Shown piece by piece: positions 13,253 through 20,463 of a stretch of 20,463 nt of DNA. The stretch is from JANPJV01 sp031425695. Lineage in GTDB: Bacteria > Pseudomonadota > Gammaproteobacteria > Xanthomonadales > SZUA-5. The stretch lies in NCBI GenBank assembly GCA_031425695.1, contig JANPJV010000087.1, positions 1 to 20,463 on the forward strand. The letters run 5' to 3'. A program made the translations under genes and the position numbers. How positions within the stretch are numbered: position 1 is the first letter of the stretch; each line of letters begins with the position of its first letter. The notes under the pieces were generated by a model that saw only the letters and a list, made by a program, of their open reading frames with translations, was not told where the DNA came from and did not search any database.

Positions 13253-15982
13253 TCACCGCACTGCCTTCCCATCCTCATCGACGACCGTCACCGGCCCGAT
13301 GTCGAGCTTGCGGACGCCGGCTTCGATCTGTGCGAGGTCGCCGACGATGACCCAGGTCAGTGCATCGGGATGGATGACTTCTTTAGAGGCGGCTGCCAAC
13401 TCGGCCAGGGTCTGCGCTTCGATGCGCTGCTTGGCGGTGACCACCCAGTCATCGGGTCGATCGTTGATCAGGATCGCGCGCACCGCGCTTTGGACAGCGC
13501 CGATGGTCTCGTAGGCGCCCGGCAGTGAGCGCACGTCGCGTGCCTTGAGCTTGGCCAGTTCGTCGTCAGTGGCGGGACGCTGGTCCAGATACTCGGCGAG
13601 CTCACGGCGGATTTCCCCGATCGATTCGGCAGTCTTGTCAGTCTGCACCGGCGCCACCACCAGCCACGGCCGCTGTCCGCGCGCGCCCGGCATGCTCACA
13701 CTGGCCCCATAGCTCCAGTGCTTGTCCTCGCGCAGGTTCATGTTGATGCGTGAGGTGAACCCGCCGCCGAGCACACTGTTCATCGTGCCGATCTGGGTCA
13801 CGTTCGGCGCGCGATTGGACGGCCCGAGCAGGCCGGCGATGATCAGGGTCTGCGGCGCTTCGGGCCGATTGACGAGGTAGACGCGCGGCGCCTTCGGCAG
13901 GGCGACCTCAGTGATTTCGACTTGCGGTGCCGGCCCTGACGGCTTGGGCCACTGCCCGAAGCTGCGTTCGAGCAGGGGCAGGATCTCGCGCATGCTGGTG
14001 GCGCCGGCGACGATGATGCGGGCGTTGTCCGGACGCAGCCATTCGCGGTGATAGGCGACCAGGTCATCGCGCTTGAGCGCGGCAATGCTGGCCTCGGTCC
14101 CGGTGCCGGAAAACGGCATCGCATAAGGGTGGCCATCGCCATAGAGCAGCGGCGGCAGGATGCGCTGGGCGAGCCCACCCGGCTGTGATTTTTCCTGGGC
14201 GATGCTGCTCAGCCACTGCTTGCGCAGACGTTCGAATTCGCGCTCCGGGAATTCCGGCTTGCGCACCAGCGCGACCAGCATGTCGAGCGAGGGCTCGATC
14301 TTTTCGGCAAGCGCGGAGACCCCGACGTAGCCATTGTCGAGACTGGCACCGCTGTAGAGCTGCGCGCCGATGAGCTCGGCCTGGCGGGCAATCTCGATCG
14401 GGTCCATGCCATCGGCGCCCTCGTCGAGCATGGCGTAGGTAAAGCCCGCAGTGCCTGCAGGCTGCTCGCGGTCCCCCGCCGAACCGCCACCAAAGAGCAG
14501 CTCGATGTTGATCAGCGGGATGGTCGAGCGCGCCGCGAGGACCACTTCGATGCCATTGGCGAGGCGCGCGCGTTCGATCTTCGGGAAATCCACCTCCGGA
14601 AACTCGTTGACGACCGGAATGCCGGGCTTGCGATCGACCGCACTGGTTGCGGTGTTCTTGAACGTACCGACCGGATGCACCTCGAGCGTGTGGTCGCCAG
14701 CGCTGAGCCAGCGTTGCGCGGCGTCGCGAATCTGCACCGGCGTGGCGGTTTCGAGACGCGCGAATCCCTGTCGGTAGCAACCCGGGTCGCCATCGTAGAC
14801 CTCGCATTCGGCGAGGATCCCGGCCTTGCCGCTGAAGCCACCGACCTTCTCGATGCCGCGCAGGAAGCCGGATTTGTACTCCAGCCGCGTACGCTCGAGC
14901 TCCTCGCTGGTGGGGCCATCTTTGAGGAAGCGCGCGAGCTCTTCGGCGATCACCGCTTCTACCTTTGCCAGATCGCCGGGCTGCTTGAGGTCGGCGGTGA
15001 TCCCGAACAGGCTCGACAGCTCGAGCGTCTGCACGAAAGCGCCGGCGGAATCGACCAGCTGGTCCCGGTAGACCAGGCGCTGGTAAAGACGCGAAGTCTT
15101 GCCCTGGCCAAGGATCGATACCGCGATCTCGAGGGCGTCGGCGTCGACGCTGTTGCGCTCCGCAACATTCCACACGCGGTACACGCGCGAGCGCGCAACG
15201 CGGTCCTGCATGACTTCGCGGGTGCTGCTGGTGCGCGGCGCGACCCAGGATTCGAGTCGGCTGACCGGGGGGCCTGCCGGAATATGGCCGAAGTACTGCT
15301 GCGCCTTGGCGCGTGCAGTTGCGACATCAATGTCGCCCGCGAGCACGAGCGTCGCGTTCGCCGCTCCGTAATAGCGCGCGAACCACGCCTTGACGTCGTC
15401 CAGTGTCGCCGCGTTGAGATCGTCCATCGAACCGATGGTTTCCCATGAGTACGGATGATTGGCCGGGTAACTGGCCCGCAGGAGCGCCTCGAACACGCGC
15501 CCGTACGGCTGGTTCTCGCCCTGGCGCTTTTCGTTCTGGACCACGCCGCGTTGCTCGTCGAGGCGCGCCTGGTCGATGACCCCGAGCAGATGGCCCATGC
15601 GATCGGATTCCATCCACAGGGCCATGTCGAGCGCAGTCACCGGCACGCTCTGGAAGTAATTGGTGCGGTCGAATGACGTGGTGCCATTCATGTCGGTGGC
15701 GCCGATGCGCTCGAAGGGCTTGAAGTACTCGTCGTTGTAGTTCTCCGTGCCCTGGAACATCAGGTGCTCGAACAGGTGCGCAAAGCCCGTCCGCCCGCGC
15801 ACCTCGTCCTTCGAGCCGACGTGATACCAGATCGACACGGCCACGATCGGCGCCTTGCGGTCCGTGTGCACGACGACGGTCAAGCCGTTGTCCAGCTTGA
15901 ACTTCTCGAATGGGATGAGCTCTTCGGCGGCGTGCGCGAAGTGGGCGATGCAAAGAGCGAATACAGCGAGCAGCAGGCGCAT
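13253..15982 (-). CDS. M16-family zinc metalloprotease, periplasmic, two-domain
   Basis: A 909-residue exported peptidase of the pitrilysin/insulinase clan. The signal peptide MRLLLAVFALCIAHFAHA ends at about residue 18. The first half carries the inverted zinc motif HLFEH (His69, Glu72, His73) and the distal ligand Glu151 in VVQNEKRQGENQPYGR, 78 residues later as in pitrilysin. The second half begins near ERARLANGIEVVLAAR and has no HxxEH, as expected for the non-catalytic half that helps hold the peptide; it keeps the late signatures VYLVNRPEAPQT and SVLGGGFTSRINMNLREDKHWSYG. The start is set by the signal peptide and AGGAAAG upstream. A reading frame continues 275 codons further upstream, but this runs through the family A hairpin and the gene on the other strand. 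It is transcribed away from the SDR gene at 16142. Confidence 0.94.
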   Translation of the reverse strand: MRLLLAVFALCIAHFAHAAEELIPFEKFKLDNGLTVVVHTDRKAPIVAVSIWYHVGSKDEVRGRTGFAHLFEHLMFQGTENYNDEYFKPFERIGATDMNGTTSFDRTNYFQSVPVTALDMALWMESDRMGHLLGVIDQARLDEQRGVVQNEKRQGENQPYGRVFEALLRASYPANHPYSWETIGSMDDLNAATLDDVKAWFARYYGAANATLVLAGDIDVATARAKAQQYFGHIPAGPPVSRLESWVAPRTSSTREVMQDRVARSRVYRVWNVAERNSVDADALEIAVSILGQGKTSRLYQRLVYRDQLVDSAGAFVQTLELSSLFGITADLKQPGDLAKVEAVIAEELARFLKDGPTSEELERTRLEYKSGFLRGIEKVGGFSGKAGILAECEVYDGDPGCYRQGFARLETATPVQIRDAAQRWLSAGDHTLEVHPVGTFKNTATSAVDRKPGIPVVNEFPEVDFPKIERARLANGIEVVLAARSTIPLINIELLFGGGSAGDREQPAGTAGFTYAMLDEGADGMDPIEIARQAELIGAQLYSGASLDNGYVGVSALAEKIEPSLDMLVALVRKPEFPEREFERLRKQWLSSIAQEKSQPGGLAQRILPPLLYGDGHPYAMPFSGTGTEASIAALKRDDLVAYHREWLRPDNARIIVAGATSMREILPLLERSFGQWPKPSGPAPQVEITEVALPKAPRVYLVNRPEAPQTLIIAGLLGPSNRAPNVTQIGTMNSVLGGGFTSRINMNLREDKHWSYGASVSMPGARGQRPWLVVAPVQTDKTAESIGEIRRELAEYLDQRPATDDELAKLKARDVRSLPGAYETIGAVQSAVRAILINDRPDDWVVTAKQRIEAQTLAELAAASKEVIHPDALTWVIVGDLAQIEAGVRKLDIGPVTVVDEDGKAVR

Positions 15983-15995
15983 GGGGGGTCTTTCC

Positions 15996-16092
15996 TGGTT
16001 TCGGATTTCGGTTTCGGTTTCGGTCAGATCACCGGCGCAGCGCAGATCGCTCCAGGGCTTTGCACCGAAACCGAAACCGACATCCGAAACCA
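15996..16092. repeat. Family A inverted repeat, copy 2 (M16/SDR divergent region)
   Basis: The 29-bp arms 15996-16024 and 16064-16092 are reverse complements with one mismatch, around a 39-bp loop. The arms are again GGTTTC-type hexamers. The loop contains, on the minus strand, a GCAAAG-Y-CC block also present in copy 1 on the plus strand. It begins 13 bp upstream of the M16 start and ends 49 bp upstream of the SDR start (47 bp for icd in copy 1). Confidence 0.9.
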
Positions 16093-16141
16093 ACATGACG
16101 CCAGTACTATGCACCCCAACCAACGCCAACAGGAGCACCTC

Positions 16142-16831
16142 ATGCGCATCCTCATCACCGGCGCCAATCGTGGGCTTGGGCTCGAATTCACGCGCCAGTA
16201 CCTGCAGCGCGGGGAGCGCGTAATCGCGACCGCGCGTCATGCCAACCGGGCGGCGGCGCTCAATCACCTGGCGGGCGAGTTCCCCGGGCACCTGACGGTG
16301 CTGCCGCTGGATGCCGCGAATGTCGCATCGATCAATGAGCTGGTGCGCGAGCTCGGCGCGCTCGACGTCAGCATCGATCTCTTTATTGCCAATGCCGGCG
16401 TGCTGATCTCGGGTGAGCGCCTGGGCGACCTTTCCGCCGAGGATCTCGAGCAGAGCCTGCGGGTCAATGCGGTCGGGCCGGTGCTGCTCACGCAGGCCTT
16501 GTTGCCGCGGCTCGCACGCGGCGCCAAGGCGGTCTACCTGAGCTCGATCCTGGGCTCGATCGGCGCCCGCGACAGTTTCTACAACCCGAGCTACTGCATG
16601 AGCAAGGCCGCGCTCAACATGGGCATGCGCGTGCTGTCGTTCGCGCTGGCCGAACGGGCGATCACCGCGTTCTCCGTGCATCCGGGCTGGGTACGCACCG
16701 ACATGGGTGGCGACAAGGCGCCGCTCGAGGCCCCCGATTCGATCGGCGATCTCATCCGCCTTATCGATTCGCGTGAGCCCGAACACAACGGCCGCTTCTT
16801 CGCGCACGATGGCGCAGAGCTCGCCTGGTAG
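16142..16831 (+). CDS. C-factor-like short-chain dehydrogenase
   Basis: A 229-residue SDR of the CsgA/C-factor-like group; substrate unknown. The cofactor motif TGANRGLG is at residues 6-13, ANAGVLIS at about 83-90, and the triad is Ser135, Tyr151 and Lys155 (YLSSILGSIG, SYCMSK). VHPGWVRTDMGG is typical of the group, and the protein ends soon after NGRFFAHDG. The start is placed at 16142 because AGGAG (16131-16135) lies six bases upstream; an in-frame ATG at 16109 would include the Shine-Dalgarno sequence in the gene. It shares a divergent region with the M16 protease gene. No sign of signalling partners is present, so the C-factor name reflects similarity only. Confidence 0.9.
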   Translation: MRILITGANRGLGLEFTRQYLQRGERVIATARHANRAAALNHLAGEFPGHLTVLPLDAANVASINELVRELGALDVSIDLFIANAGVLISGERLGDLSAEDLEQSLRVNAVGPVLLTQALLPRLARGAKAVYLSSILGSIGARDSFYNPSYCMSKAALNMGMRVLSFALAERAITAFSVHPGWVRTDMGGDKAPLEAPDSIGDLIRLIDSREPEHNGRFFAHDGAELAW

Positions 16832-16942
16832 TTAGTTAGTTGTGAGGCGGCGCTGTGCAGAGGGCAGGACCTCCGTCACAGTTCGGGTTCCCGGCCTGCA
16901 TGTTATCTTCACTTTCATGCGCCACGGCCCGCCAAGTTTTGC

Positions 16943-19234
16943 ATGAAAGCCGCAGCGTTCATTGCGCTGGGTGGCCTGCGGGCGACTGTCGCCGTGGGCA
17001 TGCTCGGGCTGGGTTGGCCACGCGCCGCGCACGCGCTGGAGCTTTCCGGGCACCTTCCGCATGTTGCCCTTGAAGCGCTGATCCTGGCCTTTGCGGCGCT
17101 GACCATCTCGCGCTATCGCCGTCGAGTTGCCGAGCTCGCTGAAGCCCAGGCCGCGCTGCGCGAGCGTGACGAGCGCCTCAAGCTCGCGCTCAACGCGTCG
17201 AGTGATGGCTACTGGGATTGCGATCTCATCAACGATGTCGTCTATCGCTCCGCCTTCGATCTCGAACACGGGCTGGTCGTCGAGCGTACCTTCACCTCCA
17301 AGGAAGTGCGCGAGCGCCTACATCGCGACGATCTCGGCAAATTCGAAAGCGCCCTCGCGCGCCACCTCTCCGGTCTTGACCAGCAACTCGAAGTCGAAGT
17401 TCGCATGATCGACAAGGACGAGCACCTGAGCTTCATGCTGGTTCGTGGCGCGACCGTCGAGCGCAAGGCTGATGGACAACCGGCGCGCCTCGCCGGCACC
17501 TTCCGCGACGTCAGCGAAGTGCGCAAGGCGCAGCGCGCGAGCCGCATCGCCGAGGAAGTCATCGAGTCGATGCAGGAAGCGGTCGCGGTCACCAATGCCG
17601 CCCACGACCTGGTGACCGTCAACCCGGCCTTCGAGCGCATGACCGGATTCACAGCCGACGAGATCGTTGGCCAGGCCAGCTCACTGCTGAACTCCGACCG
17701 CCACGATCCGGATCACTATCGGCGCACCCGAGTGTCCCTGGAGGCCGATGGCCAGTGGCAAGGCGAGCGCTGGCAGCGGCGCAAAAATGGCGAGGAGCTG
17801 CTGGTCGCCGTGCGCACCTCGCGCATCGTGCTGGCCCCCGACAACGAGCGCCTGTATGTCTCGGTGCTTTCGGATATCGGTGAGCGCCGCCGCAACGAGC
17901 ATCGCCTGCAGCGCCTCGCCAGCCATGACGGGCTTACCGGGGTCGCCAGCCGCAATGCGTTCATGCAGCAGCTGGATGCTTATCTCGCCGAGTTGCGCCC
18001 GGCCGAGGGCGTGCTGGGCGTGCTCGAAATCGATCTCGACCGCTTAAAGCACGTCAACGAGACCCTGGGCCATGACGCCGGCGACGAGCTGCTGCAGGCG
18101 GTCGCCTTGCGCCTGGAAGCCTGCTTGTCCGAAGGCGACCTGCTCTCGCGGCTGGGCTCCGATGAGTTTGCGATCGCGCCGGTGGCGGCGCGTACGCCGG
18201 AATCGCTGGTCTGGTACGCGCAGTTCCTGATCTCGGCGTTTTCGGAGGCCTTCGTCGTCAATGGCCGCGCGATCACGGTCACGCCGAGCATCGGCATCAG
18301 TTTGTGGCCGGAGCACGGTCGCGATGCGCGGCACCTGGTCAACGCCGCCGACTCGGCCATGTACGAGGCCAAGGCCGAAGGGCGCAACACCTTCCGTTTC
18401 TACAACCCCGGCCGCAGCCAGGCGATCCGCGACGGGCTGGAAATGGAGCGCCGCATCCGCCTCGCGGTCGAGCGCAACGAATTCCTGCTGATGTACCAGC
18501 CGCGGTACTCAGTGGCCGCCAATCGGGTCACCGGCTTCGAGGCGCTGCTGCGCTGGCGCCATCCGGATCGCGGCCTGGTCAGCCCCGAAGAATTCATCGG
18601 CGTGCTCGAAGAGACCGGGCTCATCGTGCCGGTCGGGCGCTGGGTGCTGTCGGAGGCGCTCGCGCAAGTGCGCGAATGGCGCCAGCGCGGCCACCACGAC
18701 GTCTCGGTCTCGGTCAATGTCGCCCAGCGCCAGCTGCGCGAAGGCACCTTGCAGCAGTTCATCGCGATCCTCTTGAACGAGCTCGGCCTCAAGGGCGACG
18801 CGCTCGAGCTCGAGATCACGGAAAGCCAGCTGATGGAAGATCCGGATGACGCCATTGCGCAGCTGGTGGAGCTGCACAAGCTCGGCCTGCGCATCGCCAT
18901 CGACGATTTCGGGACCGGCTATTCATCGCTCGCTTACCTGCGCAAGCTGCCGATCGATATCCTGAAAGTCGACCGGGCGTTCGTCAGCGACCTGCCTGGC
19001 GATACCGATTCTGGCGTCATCATCGAAACCATCCTCGGCATGGCCCGCACCCTCAAGCTGCGCGCGGTCGCCGAAGGCGTGGAGAACGAGGCGCAGGCGC
19101 GCTTCCTCGGCAACCTCGGCATCGACGAGCTGCAGGGTTTCTGGTTTTCCCGGCCCATCCCGGCCGACAACTGCCTCGCCCTGCTGGACGGACGCGGTCC
19201 GCGCCAGGCGGCGCTGCGCAGCGTGCCGGGGTGA
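16943..19234 (+). CDS. PAS-GGDEF-EAL cyclic-di-GMP protein with degenerate GGDEF
   Basis: A 763-residue membrane-attached protein that probably breaks down cyclic di-GMP. A membrane segment lies at about 38-56, followed by a short coiled coil, two PAS-like domains (about 76-195 and 203-318; the second contains FERMTGFTADEIVG), a GGDEF domain (about 325-487) and an EAL domain (about 495-745). The GGDEF signature reads RLGSDEF (405-409), with Ser for the second Gly, and the RxxD inhibitory site is absent (Ser396). The EAL domain looks intact: Glu533 (EALLRW), Asn592, the ITES stretch, Asp654-Asp655 (DDFGTGYSS), Lys675, Glu711 (AEGVE) and Gln731. No Shine-Dalgarno sequence precedes the ATG; an in-frame ATG 19 codons on is possible but no better. 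The gene follows the SDR with 111 bp between. Confidence 0.93.
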   Translation: MKAAAFIALGGLRATVAVGMLGLGWPRAAHALELSGHLPHVALEALILAFAALTISRYRRRVAELAEAQAALRERDERLKLALNASSDGYWDCDLINDVVYRSAFDLEHGLVVERTFTSKEVRERLHRDDLGKFESALARHLSGLDQQLEVEVRMIDKDEHLSFMLVRGATVERKADGQPARLAGTFRDVSEVRKAQRASRIAEEVIESMQEAVAVTNAAHDLVTVNPAFERMTGFTADEIVGQASSLLNSDRHDPDHYRRTRVSLEADGQWQGERWQRRKNGEELLVAVRTSRIVLAPDNERLYVSVLSDIGERRRNEHRLQRLASHDGLTGVASRNAFMQQLDAYLAELRPAEGVLGVLEIDLDRLKHVNETLGHDAGDELLQAVALRLEACLSEGDLLSRLGSDEFAIAPVAARTPESLVWYAQFLISAFSEAFVVNGRAITVTPSIGISLWPEHGRDARHLVNAADSAMYEAKAEGRNTFRFYNPGRSQAIRDGLEMERRIRLAVERNEFLLMYQPRYSVAANRVTGFEALLRWRHPDRGLVSPEEFIGVLEETGLIVPVGRWVLSEALAQVREWRQRGHHDVSVSVNVAQRQLREGTLQQFIAILLNELGLKGDALELEITESQLMEDPDDAIAQLVELHKLGLRIAIDDFGTGYSSLAYLRKLPIDILKVDRAFVSDLPGDTDSGVIIETILGMARTLKLRAVAEGVENEAQARFLGNLGIDELQGFWFSRPIPADNCLALLDGRGPRQAALRSVPG

Positions 19235-19394
19235 AGCGAGTATTCATCCGCAGATTTCGCCGATTGAGGTAGGCTGGGGTCTACACGTCGGACGGATGCG
19301 GTTTTCGACTCGGCCGATCGAACGTGCGACCCCGGCTCTCGCTACGTAGATGTACGCGGCGCTGGCGCGAACCATTGCGGGCGCTGTAGAAACG

Positions 19395-19408
19395 CTGAGC
19401 GCGCTCAG
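19395..19408. promoter_or_regulatory. 14-bp perfect palindrome upstream of secreted-protein gene
   Basis: CTGAGCGCGCTCAG is a perfect palindrome 39 bp before the ATG at 19448. It could be an operator or a small hairpin. A wider pair TGAGGTAG (19265-19272) and CTACCTCA (19416-19423) brackets it, which may be remains of a repeat. Function is inferred only from position. Confidence 0.3.
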
Positions 19409-19447
19409 AGCCACGCTACCTCACTCGGATGCCGAACTGCGGTGAAC

Positions 19448-20248
19448 ATGAACTCCAGAATCGCACGAATCTCGGTACTGGTTGCTTTCGCGCTGCCCGT
19501 ATTCGCGGAAAGCCCCCAGCCCACTACCTACGCCAGTTACTCCGGCAACGCCTTCGATCTCGACACCGAAAAGCTCGTCTATGCCGAGGTCCACCAGCTC
19601 GTCCTCGAAGGCGATGAAGTGCTGGAGCGCTGGGTGAGCTATCGGTGCCCCAACGGCCGCGCCTTCGCGCGCAAGCGCGTGCAGCGTTCGCGCCTACCGG
19701 CGGTGCCGAGCTTCACGCTGGATGACCGGCGTCTCGACTACAGCGAGGGGCTGGAGGTCGGCAGCGACAAGGTCGAGGTGTACGTACGCGAAGCCGGCGA
19801 AAAGGCGGTCGAAAGAGAAGCGCTCGCTGAGGTGCCGCCCAACCTCGTCGCCGATGCCGGCTTCGATGTCTTCGTGCGCGACAACTGGGACGCGCTGGTT
19901 GCCGGCGAAACCGTGCGCTTCGATTTCCTGGTGCCGAGCCGGCTCGACTTCCTCGGCTTCAAGGTCAGGCAGACTGGCGAAGGCCAAATTTACGAGCGTC
20001 CGGCGCGCACTTTCCGCCTCGCCCTCGGCGGCGTAATCGGGCTGCTCGTCTCCGGTATCGACGTCTCCTACGATGCCGATTCGCGCGCAATCCTGCGCTT
20101 CTCCGGCCTGAGCAATGTGCGCGATCCGGAAGGCGACAACTACGTCGTCCGCATCGACTTCCCGCCGGAAGCGAGGAAGGTGGAAAGCGGACCGGACGCA
20201 ATGGTCGCGGCCCGCGAGGAGGAGTTGGTCAGCAGTTGCGAAGCGTAA
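19448..20248 (+). CDS. Secreted protein of unknown function
   Basis: I do not recognise the family. The 266-residue product starts with a signal peptide (MNSRIARISVLVAFALPVFA, cleavage near residue 20), so it should be periplasmic or outer-membrane. The mature part is mixed beta and alternates charged and hydrophobic residues: YASYSGNAFDLDTEKLVYAE, RFDFLVPSRLDFLGFKV, YVVRIDFPPEAR. It has only two cysteines, one in SYRCPNG and one four residues from the end (SSCEA), which could form a disulphide. A GTG two codons earlier (19442) is an alternative start; neither has a good Shine-Dalgarno sequence. It runs towards the thioredoxin gene, and the family E repeat begins at its stop codon. Confidence 0.8.
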   Translation: MNSRIARISVLVAFALPVFAESPQPTTYASYSGNAFDLDTEKLVYAEVHQLVLEGDEVLERWVSYRCPNGRAFARKRVQRSRLPAVPSFTLDDRRLDYSEGLEVGSDKVEVYVREAGEKAVEREALAEVPPNLVADAGFDVFVRDNWDALVAGETVRFDFLVPSRLDFLGFKVRQTGEGQIYERPARTFRLALGGVIGLLVSGIDVSYDADSRAILRFSGLSNVRDPEGDNYVVRIDFPPEARKVESGPDAMVAAREEELVSSCEA

Positions 20249-20463
20249 AAGCTCCCCTCTCCCGCGCTTTTGGGGAGAGGGGTTGGGGGACAGGGCGCTC
20301 TGCTTTCATCAACCGCCAAGGCGCCCACACCCCCGACCCCACACCCCAAAAGCATGGGAGGGGGGAGCAAAAACCCAACATCGCCTTGTTAACGTACTGC
20401 GCGTGCTGGCTCTTGCTGACGGCGCCGATCTGCGTGCCCTGGACCTGGCCGTTCTTGAAGACC
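20229..20463 (-). CDS. Thioredoxin C-terminal part with repeat-encoded tail (5' end outside window)
   Basis: From the right edge the minus strand encodes VFKNGQVQGTQIGAVSKSQ followed by HAQYVNKAM (20462-20379), which matches the last strand and helix of thioredoxin (in E. coli FKNGEVAATKVGALSKGQ, then 10 residues to the stop). The CxxC site lies outside the window. A stop would be expected within a few codons, but the frame enters the family E repeat at about 20374 and stays open for 49 more codons. It ends with TGA at 20231-20229, inside the converging gene. The repeat seems to have been inserted at the original stop, giving a Pro/Cys/Trp-rich tail. A frameshift or sequencing error in the GC-rich repeat would be the alternative. 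Confidence 0.75.
   Translation of the reverse strand, partial: VFKNGQVQGTQIGAVSKSQHAQYVNKAMLGFCSPLPCFWGVGSGVWAPWRLMKAERPVPQPLSPKARERGAFTLRNC
20251..20374. repeat. Family E inverted repeat, copy 2, joining two convergent genes
   Basis: The outer arms GCTCCCCTCTCCC plus GCGCTTTTGGGG (from 20251) pair with CCCAAAAGCATGGGAGGGGGGAGC at the right end at 22 of 25 positions. The interior TTTCATCAACCGCCAAGGCGCCC matches TTTCATTCCGCAAGAGCGCCC of copy 1. The left end follows the TAA of the secreted-protein gene by two bases. The right end runs into the last codons of the thioredoxin gene. Confidence 0.85.

Noticed and set aside
13253..16807. M16 protease extended 275 codons upstream
   Set aside because: The extension crosses the family A hairpin and is antisense to the SDR gene. 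A signal peptide and ribosome binding site support the start at 15982.
16832..16942. TTAG tandem (TAGTTAGTTAG) after the SDR stop
   Set aside because: Only about three units, too short to support a functional repeat; no other structure was found in this gap.

Overview
The window is about 65% GC and densely packed on both strands. It carries no rRNA, tRNA, CRISPR array or transposase gene. Its gene content is chromosomal housekeeping of a free-living Gram-negative bacterium: E. coli-type deoxyribose-phosphate aldolase, NADP isocitrate dehydrogenase, a type 2 tyrosyl-tRNA synthetase, the type IV pilus ATPase PilU, outer-membrane lipoproteins, an M16 protease and a GGDEF/EAL protein. PilU, the OmpA/DUF4398 lipoproteins, the palindromic intergenic repeats and a secreted protein ending in DGFE together suggest a gammaproteobacterium, most likely of the Xanthomonadales/Lysobacterales. 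That assignment is inference; no marker gene settles it.

Layout: deoC (-, 3' end outside the window); a hairpin repeat in a divergent promoter region; icd (+); SDR dehydrogenase (+); a large secreted di-haem protein related to the hydrazine synthase alpha subunit fold (-); YdcH-like small protein (-); a translationally coupled pair of lipoproteins, DUF4398-like then OmpA-like (-); pilU (+); fumarylpyruvate hydrolase-like enzyme (+); tyrS (+); three-TM protein of unknown function (+); M16 zinc protease (-); the same hairpin repeat again in a divergent promoter region; C-factor-like SDR (+); PAS-GGDEF-EAL protein (+); secreted protein of unknown function (+); and the 3' end of a thioredoxin gene (-) at the right edge.

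The most striking structure lies between the genes. Ten well-formed inverted repeats and one decayed copy, 65 to 211 bp long, fall into seven unrelated sequence families (called A to G here). They occupy most of the junctions. Family A (GGTTTC/GAAACC arms) sits only between divergent genes, in front of both. Families B, C, E, F and G mostly begin within a few to about 30 bp after a stop codon, including all three convergent junctions. Family E touches stop codons directly, and at the right edge it appears to have replaced the stop of the thioredoxin gene, giving it a repeat-encoded tail. Nothing in the window encodes an enzyme that would mobilise these elements.

The genes do not form one pathway. 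Local units that make sense are the coupled lipoprotein pair, pilU with a sigma-54-like promoter that overlaps the start codon of the divergent lipoprotein gene, and the orphan di-haem protein. No complete new multi-gene system is visible. The best candidates for something undescribed are the family A promoter hairpin, the family E stop-codon insertions and the HzsA-like di-haem protein with its DGFE tail.
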